A stretch of 64,000 nt of DNA from Actinobacillus lignieresii (GCF_900444945.1 NZ_UFRM01000001.1:134501-198500); one strand, 5' to 3'. Counted from the first letter of the stretch, positions 17,734 to 28,689 are shown. The notes: generated from the sequence alone by a model not told the origin. A program made the numbers and translations.

Positions 17734-18288
17734 ATGAATCAAATCAATGTTCAACGCCGTAAGTGGTTATCGCTCGGCGGTCTTGTTTTAGGAGCAAGTT
17801 TATTGCCAAGCAAAGTAATGGCGCTTCTTTCCACTCCTACTCCGTTAGCGTTACGTTTTCGTAATATCAATACGGGCGATACGTATGCGGCAACATTCAG
17901 TAACGGTTCTCTTTCAAGCGGCGATTTAGGGAAATTAAATTACCTTATGCGTGATCGTCATACCAATCAAGTTAAACGAATCGACCCGATGTTATTCGTG
18001 AAATTAAATCAAATTCAGCAGCGTTTAGGTTTCCGTAATGCGGAAGTATTAGTGCTAAGCGGTTATCGTTCCGCACAAACCAATGCAAGAATGCATAGAA
18101 CGCGACGCGGCGTAGCAAGTAACAGTTATCATATTCGCGGACAAGCGGTTGATTTCAGAATTTCCGGAGTTCCTTTGGCAAAATTAAAAGCGGCTGCGGA
18201 AAGTTTGCATAATGGCGGTGTTGGTTATTATCCTCGCAGTAATTTCGTTCATGTAGATACCGGCCCTGTTCGTACGTGGCGCGGTTAG
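17734..18288 (+). CDS. mepK: Murein DD-endopeptidase MepK (YcbK, peptidase M15 family)
   Basis: 184-residue zinc peptidase expected to cut peptide cross-links in peptidoglycan. It begins with a twin-arginine-like signal peptide (RRKWLSLGGLVLGASLLPSKVMA). The M15 core shows LSGYRSAQTN, the zinc-binding SYHIRGQAVDFRI and GVGYYPRSNFVHVDTGPVRTW, the last two matching E. coli MepK almost word for word. A dedicated terminator and inverted repeat separate it from ldtD. The next gene, gloC, starts 17 bases after the stop. Confidence 0.92.
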   Translation: MNQINVQRRKWLSLGGLVLGASLLPSKVMALLSTPTPLALRFRNINTGDTYAATFSNGSLSSGDLGKLNYLMRDRHTNQVKRIDPMLFVKLNQIQQRLGFRNAEVLVLSGYRSAQTNARMHRTRRGVASNSYHIRGQAVDFRISGVPLAKLKAAAESLHNGGVGYYPRSNFVHVDTGPVRTWRG

Positions 18289-18305
18289 GTAAGCGGTCTA
18301 ATTTT

Positions 18306-18935
18306 ATGTTTAATTTACAAATTATTCCGGTCAGTGCGTTTCAGCAAAATTGTAGCGTTATTTGGGATGATAATAAGAATGCCGCAATTATTGATGCGGG
18401 TGACGATGCGGATAAAATCATTCAGTTTGTCGAATCACAAAATTTAAAAGTACAAAAGCTATTACTTACCCACGGTCATTTAGATCATATTATGGCGGTT
18501 GAAAAAGTCAGAGATCACTTCGGTGTGGAAGTATATGGCTCTCATATTGATGATAAACCGTTATTTGAACAATTGCCGCAAATGTGCGAAATGTTCGGTA
18601 TTCCGCCGGTTAAAGCGTTTTTACCGGATCATTGGTTAAGTGAAGATGATAGGGTGGAAGTCGGTGCATTACGATTCTCCGTCCGTCATTTACCGGGACA
18701 CGCACCGGGGCATATCGGTTTCTTTGATTTTGAAAACAAAATCGCTTTTAGCGGCGATGTGTTATTTAAAGACAGTATCGGACGAACGGATCTTTATATG
18801 GGCAGTTTAGACGTGCTACTCAACACGATTCGCACTAAAATGTTTGATTTGGATGACGATTTTATCGTGGTTGCCGGTCATGGTCCGCATACTACAATTG
18901 GGCGTGAGAAACAGCATAATCCGTTCTTAAAATAG
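18306..18935 (+). CDS. gloC: Metallo-beta-lactamase-fold hydroxyacylglutathione hydrolase (YcbL/GloC)
   Basis: 209 residues from the ATG at 18306 (MFNLQIIPVSAFQQNCSVIW). An in-frame GTG at 18276 inside mepK was rejected, as it adds residues not seen in the family. The metal site is THGHLDH (about residues 55-61), with further ligands in LPGHAPGH, FSGDVLF and VAGHGPHTT. E. coli YcbL is a type II glyoxalase acting on S-lactoylglutathione, and the same role is inferred here. Last gene of the ldtD-mepK-gloC group. Confidence 0.9.
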   Translation: MFNLQIIPVSAFQQNCSVIWDDNKNAAIIDAGDDADKIIQFVESQNLKVQKLLLTHGHLDHIMAVEKVRDHFGVEVYGSHIDDKPLFEQLPQMCEMFGIPPVKAFLPDHWLSEDDRVEVGALRFSVRHLPGHAPGHIGFFDFENKIAFSGDVLFKDSIGRTDLYMGSLDVLLNTIRTKMFDLDDDFIVVAGHGPHTTIGREKQHNPFLK

Positions 18936-18937
18936 TT

Positions 18938-19687
18938 TTATGGTTCGAGAATCGTAAACCATAATTGATTTAACTGATAAATGGCAGAATGATATTCTGC
19001 CATTTTTCGTTTAAATTTCCCTTCATTGAATTGTGTTTCTTGCAGATATATACGGAGAAACTCGGTCTGTTGCTGTTGGTTGATTGCAGGATTGGCACTG
19101 AAAAGCATCGCAATTTCCAATGCCGGATCCGATACGGCACTATATTCCCAATCAATTAGATACAAGCGGTTATTTTTTTCAATAAAATTCCCTAAATGTA
19201 GGTCGTGGTGGCAGATTGCCTGTGCAAAAGGTTGAATCGTTTGAAACGGGGAATGAAATCCCAATGCGGTTTGTTGCTGTTCGGAGAGTTTTCCCCATAA
19301 AAATTGACAACGCTCGGCAATATCGAGCTTAGGTAGTGATTCGTCAATTGGAACAAGATGTAGTTCGGCAAGCTGTTGCGCTAATTTATTTAGTAATGAC
19401 GAACTGAAACGGTTAGGCGTATTACCTTCAATCCAAGTCAGCAAACTGGAATTTTCGTTGTGATAATAGACTTTTGGGCTAAATGATAAGCGAGTTAAGT
19501 AGCGTAAAATTTGAGCTTCTTGAGCATAATTGATCCCGAAAGCCGTCGCTCGCTCATTTTGTCGGCGCAAAACAAATCGCTCGCCGGAGGCGAGTTGGAT
19601 CTGTTGGCTGCAAGCGGTCAAGCCTGCTAAATTTTGGCGAAAAACGACCGCTTGCTGTTGGCTCTCAAGCCAATCAAGCGCATTCAT
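18938..19687 (-). CDS. thiK: Thiamine kinase-like phosphotransferase (ThiK/YcfN type)
   Basis: 249-residue protein of the aminoglycoside/choline kinase fold. It has the Brenner-type catalytic loop HHDLHLGNF and the metal site LIDWEYSAVSDPALEIAMLF, matching the HMDVHAGN and LIDWEYAGDGDIALEL regions of E. coli ThiK, which phosphorylates salvaged thiamine. Substrate is inferred from this and from the order hinT-ycfL-thiK, the same as E. coli except that lpoB is missing between ycfL and thiK. It overlaps ycfL by 4 bases (ATGA). Another small-molecule kinase activity is possible. Confidence 0.78.
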   Translation of the reverse strand: MNALDWLESQQQAVVFRQNLAGLTACSQQIQLASGERFVLRRQNERATAFGINYAQEAQILRYLTRLSFSPKVYYHNENSSLLTWIEGNTPNRFSSSLLNKLAQQLAELHLVPIDESLPKLDIAERCQFLWGKLSEQQQTALGFHSPFQTIQPFAQAICHHDLHLGNFIEKNNRLYLIDWEYSAVSDPALEIAMLFSANPAINQQQQTEFLRIYLQETQFNEGKFKRKMAEYHSAIYQLNQLWFTILEP

Positions 19688-20055
19688 CGATGACCACGTA
19701 GATAGATACGATAATTACTGCTTTCATCGGTCGGCTTCTCAAGTTGTAACGTTTGAGATTGCTTTCCGATTAGCCATAAATTAAGCCAAGGCATAGCCGG
19801 ATCATTATTGCTCTGCGTCACTCCTTGGTTATCATACCAAAATAATTTATAGGATAAATTAAGCGGATGTTCACTAAGGTTCGCAACGGATAACTTATCG
19901 CTTTCTGCCTCAACTTGAATTAACGGAGCAATTTGCGCTTCAATATTGACAATCGGCTCAGATTTTCCTTTGATATAACTTTGCGGATTGCTGCCGCAAG
20001 CGGTTAAAAAAAGCGAAAAAATTGCCAATAGCCAATAAGATTTTAACTGTTTCAT
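19684..20055 (-). CDS. ycfL: YcfL-family lipoprotein (DUF1425)
   Basis: 123 residues with a lipoprotein signal, MKQLKSYWLLAIFSLFLTAC, where LTAC is the lipobox. The mature part is a beta-rich DUF1425 domain (LNLSYKLFWYDNQGVTQ, PAMPWLNLWLIGKQSQTLQL). Function is unknown. It sits one base after hinT and overlaps the downstream kinase by 4 bases, so the three genes form an operon. Confidence 0.85.
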   Translation of the reverse strand: MKQLKSYWLLAIFSLFLTACGSNPQSYIKGKSEPIVNIEAQIAPLIQVEAESDKLSVANLSEHPLNLSYKLFWYDNQGVTQSNNDPAMPWLNLWLIGKQSQTLQLEKPTDESSNYRIYLRGHR

Positions 20056-20056
20056 A

Positions 20057-20422
20057 CTATTTGTTGTTTAACATTTTGCCTAAAGGCTCGCCGCCGACTA
20101 AATGCATATGGATATGGAATACTTCCTGACCGCCGTGTACGTTACAGTTCACAATTAAACGATAACCGTCTTCAGCAATACCTTCTTCTTTAGCAATTTT
20201 TGCCGCCGCGGTAAATAAGCGACCCAACGCTAATTCGTCTTCCGCTTCTACGTGGTTTACGGTCGGAATTAACTTATTCGGTACGATTAAAATATGAGTC
20301 GGTGCTTGCGGTGAAATATCACGGAAGGCGGTAACGAGTTCGTCTTGGTAAACGATTGCCGCAGGGATTTCTTTGCGAATAATTTTACTGAAAATGGTTT
20401 CTTCAAATGTTGTGTTTGACAT
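20057..20422 (-). CDS. hinT: HIT-family purine nucleoside phosphoramidase HinT
   Basis: 121-residue nucleotide hydrolase. It has the histidine triad HIHMHLVGG near the C-terminus and the N-terminal signatures [17 protein letters not shown] and [19 protein letters not shown]. It is the first gene of the hinT-ycfL-thiK operon on the minus strand. Length and motifs are typical of bacterial HinT. Confidence 0.93.
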   Translation of the reverse strand: MSNTTFEETIFSKIIRKEIPAAIVYQDELVTAFRDISPQAPTHILIVPNKLIPTVNHVEAEDELALGRLFTAAAKIAKEEGIAEDGYRLIVNCNVHGGQEVFHIHMHLVGGEPLGKMLNNK

Positions 20423-20493
20423 AGATATTCCTTATGAGAAGGTAGTTTGAAAGTAATAATTCTCTAATTTTTTGGCAAATTTTGCAAAGAAAT

Positions 20494-21324
20494 TTACCGC
20501 TTGCGTTGTTTAAATCGGTTACTTATTAGCACAATTCCAAAAACAATGGATTGAATTAAAATAATCGTCGGACCGGTTGACGCATCGATATGATAGCTCA
20601 GTATCGTACCGAAAACAGAGGAACTAATCGCAATCGTCATTGCGATTGCTAACATATAATCAAAACGATTTGATAGCAGATGAGCGGTAATACCGGGGGC
20701 AATGAGCATGGCAACAACCAAAATAACACCGACAACCTGCATTGCACTAATGATGGTTAAGGCTAACAGTGCAAGTAAGCCGTAATGTAACCGTTTTACC
20801 GGTAAACCGATAACTTTGGCATGATTACTATCAAAGCAATAGAGCAAGAAATCTTTACGTTTAAAGATAATAACGCTGAAAGTTAGCGTGCAAATGATGA
20901 TAGTTTGAATTAATTCGTTTTGAGTTACCCCGAGCAAATTACCGAATAACAAGTGAGTGAGATGTTGGTCGCTCGGCAAAGCGGTAAATAGCACGATACC
21001 AAGCGCAAATAAGCCGGAAAACATAATGCCCATAATGGTATCTTCTTTTAAACGAGAATTCTCTTTGAGATAACCGACGGAAATCGCACAAAACAATCCG
21101 GAAGCAAATGCCCCTATAGCTAAAGGTAAACCGAGTAAGCTGGATATTACCACTCCCGGCAATACTGCATGAGAAATTGCATCGCCCATAAGCGACCAGC
21201 CTTTTAAAATCAAATAACAAGACAATACCGCGCAAACGGAAGCGACTAATACCGCAGTAAACAAAGCGGTTTGCATAAATTCAAATGCAAAAGGCTCAAC
21301 GAACCATAGCACTAACTCATTCAT
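20494..21324 (-). CDS. yfeD: Metal (Mn/Fe) ABC transporter permease, YfeD/SitD type
   Basis: 276-residue inner-membrane protein with about eight membrane segments, of the ABC-3 metal permease family. It has ILKGWSLMGDAISHAVLPGVVIS, the sequence that touches the ATPase, and QVVGVILVVAMLIAPGITAHLL. It is the second of two overlapping permease genes (8 bases shared with the first). No ATPase or substrate-binding gene lies in the flanking 20 kb visible here, so those parts must be encoded elsewhere if the transporter works. The metal cannot be told from the sequence. Confidence 0.87.
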   Translation of the reverse strand: MNELVLWFVEPFAFEFMQTALFTAVLVASVCAVLSCYLILKGWSLMGDAISHAVLPGVVISSLLGLPLAIGAFASGLFCAISVGYLKENSRLKEDTIMGIMFSGLFALGIVLFTALPSDQHLTHLLFGNLLGVTQNELIQTIIICTLTFSVIIFKRKDFLLYCFDSNHAKVIGLPVKRLHYGLLALLALTIISAMQVVGVILVVAMLIAPGITAHLLSNRFDYMLAIAMTIAISSSVFGTILSYHIDASTGPTIILIQSIVFGIVLISNRFKQRKR

Positions 21325-22171
21325 TGATCGCCTCCAAACGCTTACGTTTTTGGCTAATCAAACCGTATTTAGGCGCAAAGCAAAAAGCCAATAAAAAGAT
21401 AAAGGTCTGTAAGCAAACAATCACACCGCCGGTCGCACCGTTTAAAAAGTAACTGAGATAGGCACCGATGCCACTGCTGAGGCTACCGATAAGAATGGCG
21501 ATAATAACTAAACGAGGGAATTTGTCTGTCAGTAAGTATGCGGTTGCGCCCGGAGTCACCACCATTGCAATTACTAAAATTGCACCGACCGTTTGCAATG
21601 CCACCACGACACAAGCACTTAATAAGGTAAAGAATAAAATTTTGTAGAGAAGAGGAGAAAGTCCGACAGACAGCGCATGATGTTCATCAAAAAAAGTGAG
21701 CAATAGATCTTTCCAGAAAAAGATGAGACCAAGCAGCGATAATCCGATAATGATAGCAACTTGCCATAAATCTTCGTCCGCAATGCCGAGGATGTTGCCC
21801 ATTACAATCGCATTAACATCAACTGAGGTTGGGTTAAGCGATACAATAAACATGCCTAGTGCAAAAAATGTGGTAAAGATAAAGCCGATAACCGCATCTT
21901 CTTTTATTCGAGTAATACTTTTCACCCATAAAATCGAAAGAGCGGCAAGAATACCGGAGAAAAATGCACCGAAGGCATAAGGGAGTTTTAACGCATAAGC
22001 GATGGCAACGCCCGGCACTACGGCATGTGAAAGGGCGTCACCGATTAAAGACCAACCTTTTAACATTAAAAAGGCGGAGAGAAAGGCACAAACCACACCA
22101 ACGCCCATACTGACGAAAATCGCTTTTTGCATATAGTTATATTGGAAGGGTTCGAGTAGTAGTTCTAGCAT
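21317..22171 (-). CDS. yfeC: Metal (Mn/Fe) ABC transporter permease, YfeC/SitC type
   Basis: 284 residues with about eight membrane segments, ABC-3 family. It has MLKGWSLIGDALSHAVVPGVAIAY and QTVGAILVIAMVVTPGATAYLL, parallel to its downstream partner, with which it should form the heterodimeric channel. Its ATG follows the rnhB stop with no gap (TAA then ATG), so it is likely read from the rsgA-rnhB transcript. In Yersinia yfeABCD and in sitABCD the permeases follow the binding protein and ATPase, which are absent here. Confidence 0.87.
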   Translation of the reverse strand: MLELLLEPFQYNYMQKAIFVSMGVGVVCAFLSAFLMLKGWSLIGDALSHAVVPGVAIAYALKLPYAFGAFFSGILAALSILWVKSITRIKEDAVIGFIFTTFFALGMFIVSLNPTSVDVNAIVMGNILGIADEDLWQVAIIIGLSLLGLIFFWKDLLLTFFDEHHALSVGLSPLLYKILFFTLLSACVVVALQTVGAILVIAMVVTPGATAYLLTDKFPRLVIIAILIGSLSSGIGAYLSYFLNGATGGVIVCLQTFIFLLAFCFAPKYGLISQKRKRLEAINE

Positions 22172-22765
22172 TTATAAACCTAAGATTTTCTTCACCGGGG
22201 CGAAGCTCTTTCGGTGAAAAGGGGTTGCCCCGAATTGTTCCAGTTTTTCAAAATGTAGTTTAGTCGGATAACCTTTATGCTTTGCAAAACCGTATTCCGG
22301 ATATTGCACATCTAATTCAGCCATTTCCTGATCTCGGGCAACTTTGGCTAAAATGGAAGCTGCGCTGATCTCGGCAACTAAACTATCTCCTTTTATGACC
22401 GCTTGTGCCGGCATCGGTAAAGTTGGAATACGGTTGCCGTCCACCAACACGAAATCGGGCTGAATATTTAGTCCGGCAACCGCCCGCTGCATAGCGAGCA
22501 TTGTTGCGTGCAAGATATTCAACCGATCGATTTCTTCCGGTTCGGCACGCCCTAAAGACCAACAAAGCGCTTTTGCTTTAATTTCCTCCGCTAAAAGCAA
22601 ACGCTTCTTCTCCGACAGTTTTTTAGAATCGGCTAATCCTTCAATTGGATTATTCGGATCTAAAATCACAGCGGCAGTTACCACAGCTCCCACTAACGGG
22701 CCTCTACCAACTTCATCCACACCTGCGATCAAGTGGGCATTAGGATAAATGAAATTTGTACTCAT
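22172..22765 (-). CDS. rnhB: Ribonuclease HII
   Basis: Removes ribonucleotides from RNA-DNA hybrids. It has 197 residues, with the active-site signature [19 protein letters not shown] (two catalytic acids), [10 protein letters not shown], and later acids in [10 protein letters not shown] and AKVARDQEM. It lies 12 bases after rsgA and is immediately followed by the permease genes. Confidence 0.95.
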   Translation of the reverse strand: MSTNFIYPNAHLIAGVDEVGRGPLVGAVVTAAVILDPNNPIEGLADSKKLSEKKRLLLAEEIKAKALCWSLGRAEPEEIDRLNILHATMLAMQRAVAGLNIQPDFVLVDGNRIPTLPMPAQAVIKGDSLVAEISAASILAKVARDQEMAELDVQYPEYGFAKHKGYPTKLHFEKLEQFGATPFHRKSFAPVKKILGL

Positions 22766-22777
22766 TGCTATTGATTC

Positions 22778-23812
22778 TTATTCTTCTGTTCTAAAATGAC
22801 GTTGACTTTTGGTTTCATCACGGCTTTCAATTAAGCGATGATAGTTTTCAAATCGAATTGCATTAATTTCGCCTTTTTCGACCGCTTCTCTCACCGCACA
22901 GCCTGGATCCGATTTATGTTTGCAATCTCGGAATTTACATGTGCCTAATACCGATTGAAATTCACGGTAACCAAGCGTGATTTGTTCCGGCTCTAAATGC
23001 CATAAACCGAATTCACGAATCCCCGGCGAGTCAATTAAATTGCCCCCTTGCCGTAAATGGTATAAACGAGAAGATGTGGTCGTATGCTGACCTAACCCCG
23101 AAATATCGCTTACCGCACCGGTCAAAGCATTAACCTCCGGTAATAATTGGTTGATTAGGCTTGATTTTCCTACCCCAGATTGTCCGACGAAAATTGAAGT
23201 GCCGCGTGATAAATAGCGGTCTAATTTTTCCATATTTTCACCGGTATCGGCAGACAGACAAAGCGTTTCGTAACCGATATTTTCATAAATCGCCAACTGC
23301 TTTTGCACTTCTTGTCGCTCGGATTCCGAAAGCAAATCAATTTTATTTAGCACGATAAGCGCATGAATTTTAGCGGTTTCACAAATCACTAAGTAGCGAT
23401 CAATAATATTAAGCGAAAGTGTGGGTAATACGGCGGAAACAATAATGATTTGATCGATATTTGCCGCCATCACTTTGATACCGTCATAATAATCGGGACG
23501 GCTCAATTCGTTTTTACGCGGATAAATTGCTTCAATCACACCGCTAATGCCTTGTAACTGCTCGTTGCCTTGTCGCCAAGAGACCTGATCGCCGACCACC
23601 ACGTTTTTTAAAGTACGGCGAAGATTACAACGATAAATTTCACCTTGTTCGGTTTCTACATCGGCGTGTTTGGCATGGCGAGTAACCACAATACCTTGTT
23701 GAACTTCGCCTAGCATTTCGTCTTGCCATTCCAATTCGGGTTTTGCGATTTTTTTATGATGATTCGATTTGATTCTGCGTTGTTGGTTTTGGGTCAGTCT
23801 GCGTTTACTCAA
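22778..23812 (-). CDS. rsgA: Small ribosomal subunit biogenesis GTPase RsgA
   Basis: 344 residues. After a basic N-terminal tail and an OB fold come the circularly permuted GTPase motifs in the order G4 (VLNKIDLL), G1 ([14 protein letters not shown]) and G3 ([11 protein letters not shown]), followed by a zinc knuckle with [14 protein letters not shown]. It helps mature the 30S subunit. First gene of a probable rsgA-rnhB-yfeC-yfeD transcript. Confidence 0.95.
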   Translation of the reverse strand: MSKRRLTQNQQRRIKSNHHKKIAKPELEWQDEMLGEVQQGIVVTRHAKHADVETEQGEIYRCNLRRTLKNVVVGDQVSWRQGNEQLQGISGVIEAIYPRKNELSRPDYYDGIKVMAANIDQIIIVSAVLPTLSLNIIDRYLVICETAKIHALIVLNKIDLLSESERQEVQKQLAIYENIGYETLCLSADTGENMEKLDRYLSRGTSIFVGQSGVGKSSLINQLLPEVNALTGAVSDISGLGQHTTTSSRLYHLRQGGNLIDSPGIREFGLWHLEPEQITLGYREFQSVLGTCKFRDCKHKSDPGCAVREAVEKGEINAIRFENYHRLIESRDETKSQRHFRTEE

Positions 23813-24014
23813 AGGATTTCTCTTAGATGATCGAAATAAGTTGAAAGGATACTATAAATCGCTTTGTTTATGTAGTATCGGAAGAATGAAGTTATCGAAG
23901 TTGACGGATAAAAAATTCTATCATTTATACGCACAGATAAGAAATTTTAATGAAAATAGCGCTCTGATACTGGCGGGATTTATTCATTCTGATACAATAG
24001 AAAGGCTTTAAACG

Positions 24015-24210
24015 AAAAAAACCGTCCAAAATGGACGGTTATAAACCAAAAAGGTTCAAAATATACAGGAAGTGAAACGAGTAACTTGATGTTACTCCAG
24101 TCTAGTTTCCTAGACCAATATGCAAACACAACATCATACTTAAAAATCTGAAATAGCTTAATTTACCGTAATAAACCGGAAACTTAAGCTATCACTATCC
24201 GTCTAAGTAC
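24015..24210 (-). ncRNA. gcvB: GcvB small regulatory RNA
   Basis: Hfq-dependent sRNA that represses amino-acid and peptide transporter mRNAs. It is divergent from gcvA, the conserved place. On the minus strand it contains the G/U-rich R1-like seed GATGTTGTGTTTGCATATTGG (near 24116-24136), then GTTACTCGTTTCACTTCCTGTA; E. coli has TTGTGTTTGCAATTGGTCT and TTTCACTTCCTGTACATT. It ends in a strong terminator, ACCGTCC-ATTTT-GGACGGT with T7. About 196 nt; the start is set from the promoter and is approximate. An sRNA at this locus is consistent with published A. pleuropneumoniae work as I recall it. Confidence 0.92.
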
Positions 24211-24217
24211 GGCGCGC

Positions 24218-24246
24218 ATTATAGTGATGTTCGACCAGTATGACAA
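24218..24246 (-). promoter_or_regulatory. Sigma-70 promoter of gcvB
   Basis: On the minus strand TTGTCA (24241-24246), 17 bases, TATAAT (24218-24223). Near-consensus spacing and hexamers predict a start near 24210. GcvA would be expected to bind around or upstream of this promoter, in the gcvA-gcvB gap. Confidence 0.85.
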
Positions 24247-24321
24247 ACTAAAAATTTTAATTTTATCTATCAAAAAAAATAATGTAGTCACATTCCGTTT
24301 ATTAACCAAGAATAATTATCT

Positions 24322-25211
24322 ATGAATAAAAGACTTCCCCCTCTCAACGCGTTAAAAGCATTTGAATCTGCCGCGCGCCATTTGAATTTTACTAAGGCGG
24401 CGGACGACTTATTTGTAACGCAAGCCGCAGTCAGTCACCAAATCAAGTTATTGGAAGACTTTCTGGGCGTTTCGCTTTTCCATCGAAGAAACCGCTTGCT
24501 GGAGCTTACCGAAATCGGTGCGCAATATTTTGAAGAAATTCAACCGCTTCTCGAACAGATTGCGGTGGCGACCGAAAAGGTTAAATTAAAAAACAGCCGA
24601 CAAATTTTATCGATCAGTACCACGCCGTCATTTGGTATGCATTGGTTGGTACCTCGTTTAAACGAGTTTCATAAAAAATATCCGGATATCGAAGTGCGTT
24701 TAACCACCGCTTCTCAAGATGAAGGCTTATTAGGCAAAGATATTGATGTTGCGATTTATTACGGTTCGGGCAATTGGCAAAATCTGGAAGCGATTGAACT
24801 TGTTCAAGCGCGTATTATGATTTTAGCCTCGCCGGAATATTTGCGAGATCATCCGATTACCAAACCTGAAGATTTAGAAGGTAAAAATTTAATTCACGTT
24901 TGTTCGCATACCAAATGGAAGCAAATGGCGGAGCATCTTAATTTAAATAATTTAGAAGTAGAATCGGGTCCGATGTATTCGAATACTTCAATGGGAATGC
25001 AAGCGGCGAAACACGGTCAGGGCGTTGTGGTGGCAAATAGAATACTCGCGCAAAATGCCATAGAAGAAGGTTCGGTAATCGAGGCTTTCACGACGGACGT
25101 TTATGACGAGAAGGCGTTTTACGTGGTTTATCCTCCGCAAATGGCAGAGATTGCGAAAGTTAAACATTTTGTCGAGTGGATTACGCATGAAATCAAAGGA
25201 AGTTATAAATA

Positions 25212-25212
<1 letters not shown>
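24322..25212 (+). CDS. gcvA: LysR-type regulator GcvA
   Basis: 296 residues. The N-terminal HTH (KRLPPLNALKAFESAARHLN, LFVTQAAVSHQIKLLEDFLG) is nearly identical to E. coli GcvA, followed by a LysR effector domain (MHWLVPRLNEFHKKYPDIEVRL). It controls the glycine-cleavage system and GcvB in E. coli; the adjacent divergent gcvB supports the same role. The stop overlaps the yjjG start by one base (TAATG). Confidence 0.93.
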
Positions 25213-26875
<1,663 letters not shown>

Positions 26876-27520
26876 ATGGGATTTATTAAAAAAATCGCAC
26901 TTTCGTTTGTTGCAATTTTTGCATTAATTTCAACCGCTTGGGCGGATGATTTTAATATAAAATATAGTTCTAATTACCTAATGCCGGCTTATGTGCATTT
27001 TAAAAACGGCGGCGGTCAGTATGCGATTCAATCGAAAATCAACGTACCGTTATATAACATTGTTTTTTCAGCGAAAGGCACGGAGCGTAACGGTCAATTT
27101 AATATGTTGAGCTATCGCGATACGCGTAACGGCAAAACTTACGCTTTAGCTGAAATTGATTCCAGTACGGTGAAGTACGGCAAAGCGAAAGATCCGTTAA
27201 AACAAGAGGCATTAACTATGCCGACCTTCGATTTATTTACCACCGCATTTCAGTTAAGTTATTACGATCAATTACCGACAAGTTTCCAAACGACCAACGG
27301 TAAGAAATTATATCCGACACCGAATGTAAAATTGCATAAAGTACAAAAAGCGGTAACGGTAAAAGGTCAAACTTATCAAGAAATTACTTATAGTTTTAAA
27401 ACTAGCGATCAAAAAGCGATTACCGTGAAAAAATACGTAGGGGAAAAATTCCCTCGTTATATTTCATACAATCGTGACGGCGATAATTACGAGCTGACGT
27501 TTGATAGCTTTGTAAAATAA
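26876..27520 (+). CDS. Secreted DUF3108-like protein
   Basis: 214 residues with a signal peptide, cleaved near STAWA-DD (about residue 23). The mature part is beta-rich and resembles the DUF3108 family of periplasmic proteins (DFNIKYSSNYLMPAYVHF, TMPTFDLFTTAFQLSYYDQL). Function is unknown. It begins immediately after the cysB stop and ends the gcvA-yjjG-cysB run; a USS hairpin follows. The family assignment is by eye. Confidence 0.72.
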   Translation: MGFIKKIALSFVAIFALISTAWADDFNIKYSSNYLMPAYVHFKNGGGQYAIQSKINVPLYNIVFSAKGTERNGQFNMLSYRDTRNGKTYALAEIDSSTVKYGKAKDPLKQEALTMPTFDLFTTAFQLSYYDQLPTSFQTTNGKKLYPTPNVKLHKVQKAVTVKGQTYQEITYSFKTSDQKAITVKKYVGEKFPRYISYNRDGDNYELTFDSFVK

Positions 27521-27535
27521 GCGAGTTACAAAAAG

Positions 27536-27583
27536 ACAAGCGGTCTATTTTTCGCAATTTTTTGCAAGAAATAGACCGCTTGT
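27536..27583. repeat. USS inverted pair forming a 15-bp hairpin (probable terminator)
   Basis: ACAAGCGGTCTATTT pairs perfectly with AAATAGACCGCTTGT. The inner part keeps the extended uptake-signal flank TTGCAAGAA. It lies between two convergent genes (DUF3108 and ansB), so it likely terminates both. Confidence 0.8.
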
Positions 27584-27596
27584 TTATAAGCGAAAA

Positions 27597-28646
27597 CTAG
27601 AAGTCTTCAAAATATTGTTGAATCGTATTAATGTCTTTGGTTTGGGTTAAAGCAAGTTGTAATAATACACGTGCTTTTTGCGGGTTGAGCGTACCGGATG
27701 CCGCAAAACCGTATTTAGAATCATCCACTTCCGCATCACGAGTGGTATAGCCGGTCGGCACTCGTGAAGAACGAACCACCGCAACACCGTTTTTAGCCGC
27801 TTGTTCTAGTAACGCTAAATTCGCCGCATTCATATTACCGTTACCGACACCGGCAACTACTATCCCTTGATAGCCCGCATCCAATAAGGCTTTAAGCGGC
27901 TCGGTCGGCATATTTGAATAAGCGTAGATAATACCGACTTTCGGCAGTTCATTGAGCTTATCAACCGTAAACGGGGTATTTAACGTGTGTTTACTTTCCG
28001 GTGCACGTTCGTAATCGACTTTACTGTTATGAATATATCCGAGCGTACCGAAGTTCGGCGAACTGAATGTTTGCACGGCGGTAGTACTGGTTTTTGTCAC
28101 GTCTCTCGCACCCAGTACCACATCATTCATTGCGACTAGCACACCACGTTTTGCCGATTTTTTATCTTTCGCCACTACAATTGAATTATATAAATTCAAC
28201 GGACCGTCAGCGCTTTTTTCTGTCGCAGGGCGCATTGCACCGACCAACACCACCGGTTTATCGCATTTTACCGTCATATCGAGGAAATATGCGGTTTCTT
28301 CCATCGTATCCGTACCGTGAGTAATGACAAAACCGTCCGTATTAGCGCATTGATTATTGATGGTTTTCGCTAATTTTAGCCACACTTCGTCACTCATATC
28401 TTGTGAACCGATTTTGACTACCTGTTCGCCTTTAATATTAGCGAGCGTTTTCATTTCCGGTACGGCTTCGATTAAGGTATCAATGTTTAATTGCCCAGCT
28501 TGGTAAGCCGAACTCACCGCACTTTGTCCGCTGCCGGCAATCGTTCCGCCGGTTGCCAATATCGTGATATTCGGTAACTCCGCGGCATACACACTCGAAA
28601 TTGCCATAGAAAGAACAGCAGATAAAGCAAGTTTTTTGAGTTTCAT
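27597..28646 (-). CDS. ansB: Periplasmic L-asparaginase II
   Basis: Hydrolyses asparagine to aspartate. It has 349 residues with a signal peptide (cleaved after SSVYA, about residue 22). The two catalytic threonine motifs are ILATGGTIAGSG and VITHGTDTMEETAYFLD. The periplasmic type is shown by the signal peptide. A CRP-like site lies 81 bases upstream of the start. It is convergent with the DUF3108 gene. Confidence 0.95.
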   Translation of the reverse strand: MKLKKLALSAVLSMAISSVYAAELPNITILATGGTIAGSGQSAVSSAYQAGQLNIDTLIEAVPEMKTLANIKGEQVVKIGSQDMSDEVWLKLAKTINNQCANTDGFVITHGTDTMEETAYFLDMTVKCDKPVVLVGAMRPATEKSADGPLNLYNSIVVAKDKKSAKRGVLVAMNDVVLGARDVTKTSTTAVQTFSSPNFGTLGYIHNSKVDYERAPESKHTLNTPFTVDKLNELPKVGIIYAYSNMPTEPLKALLDAGYQGIVVAGVGNGNMNAANLALLEQAAKNGVAVVRSSRVPTGYTTRDAEVDDSKYGFAASGTLNPQKARVLLQLALTQTKDINTIQQYFEDF

Positions 28647-28689
28647 ATAAGCTCCTTAAGATTTGAGAAAGATAGAATAATTATCCCAT

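Noticed and set aside
23769..24011. Open frame of 80 codons between rsgA and gcvB, including a 41-codon part from ATG 23886
   Set aside because: Starts inside rsgA on the opposite strand, has no good ribosome site, and resembles no known family; overlaps the rsgA promoter region.
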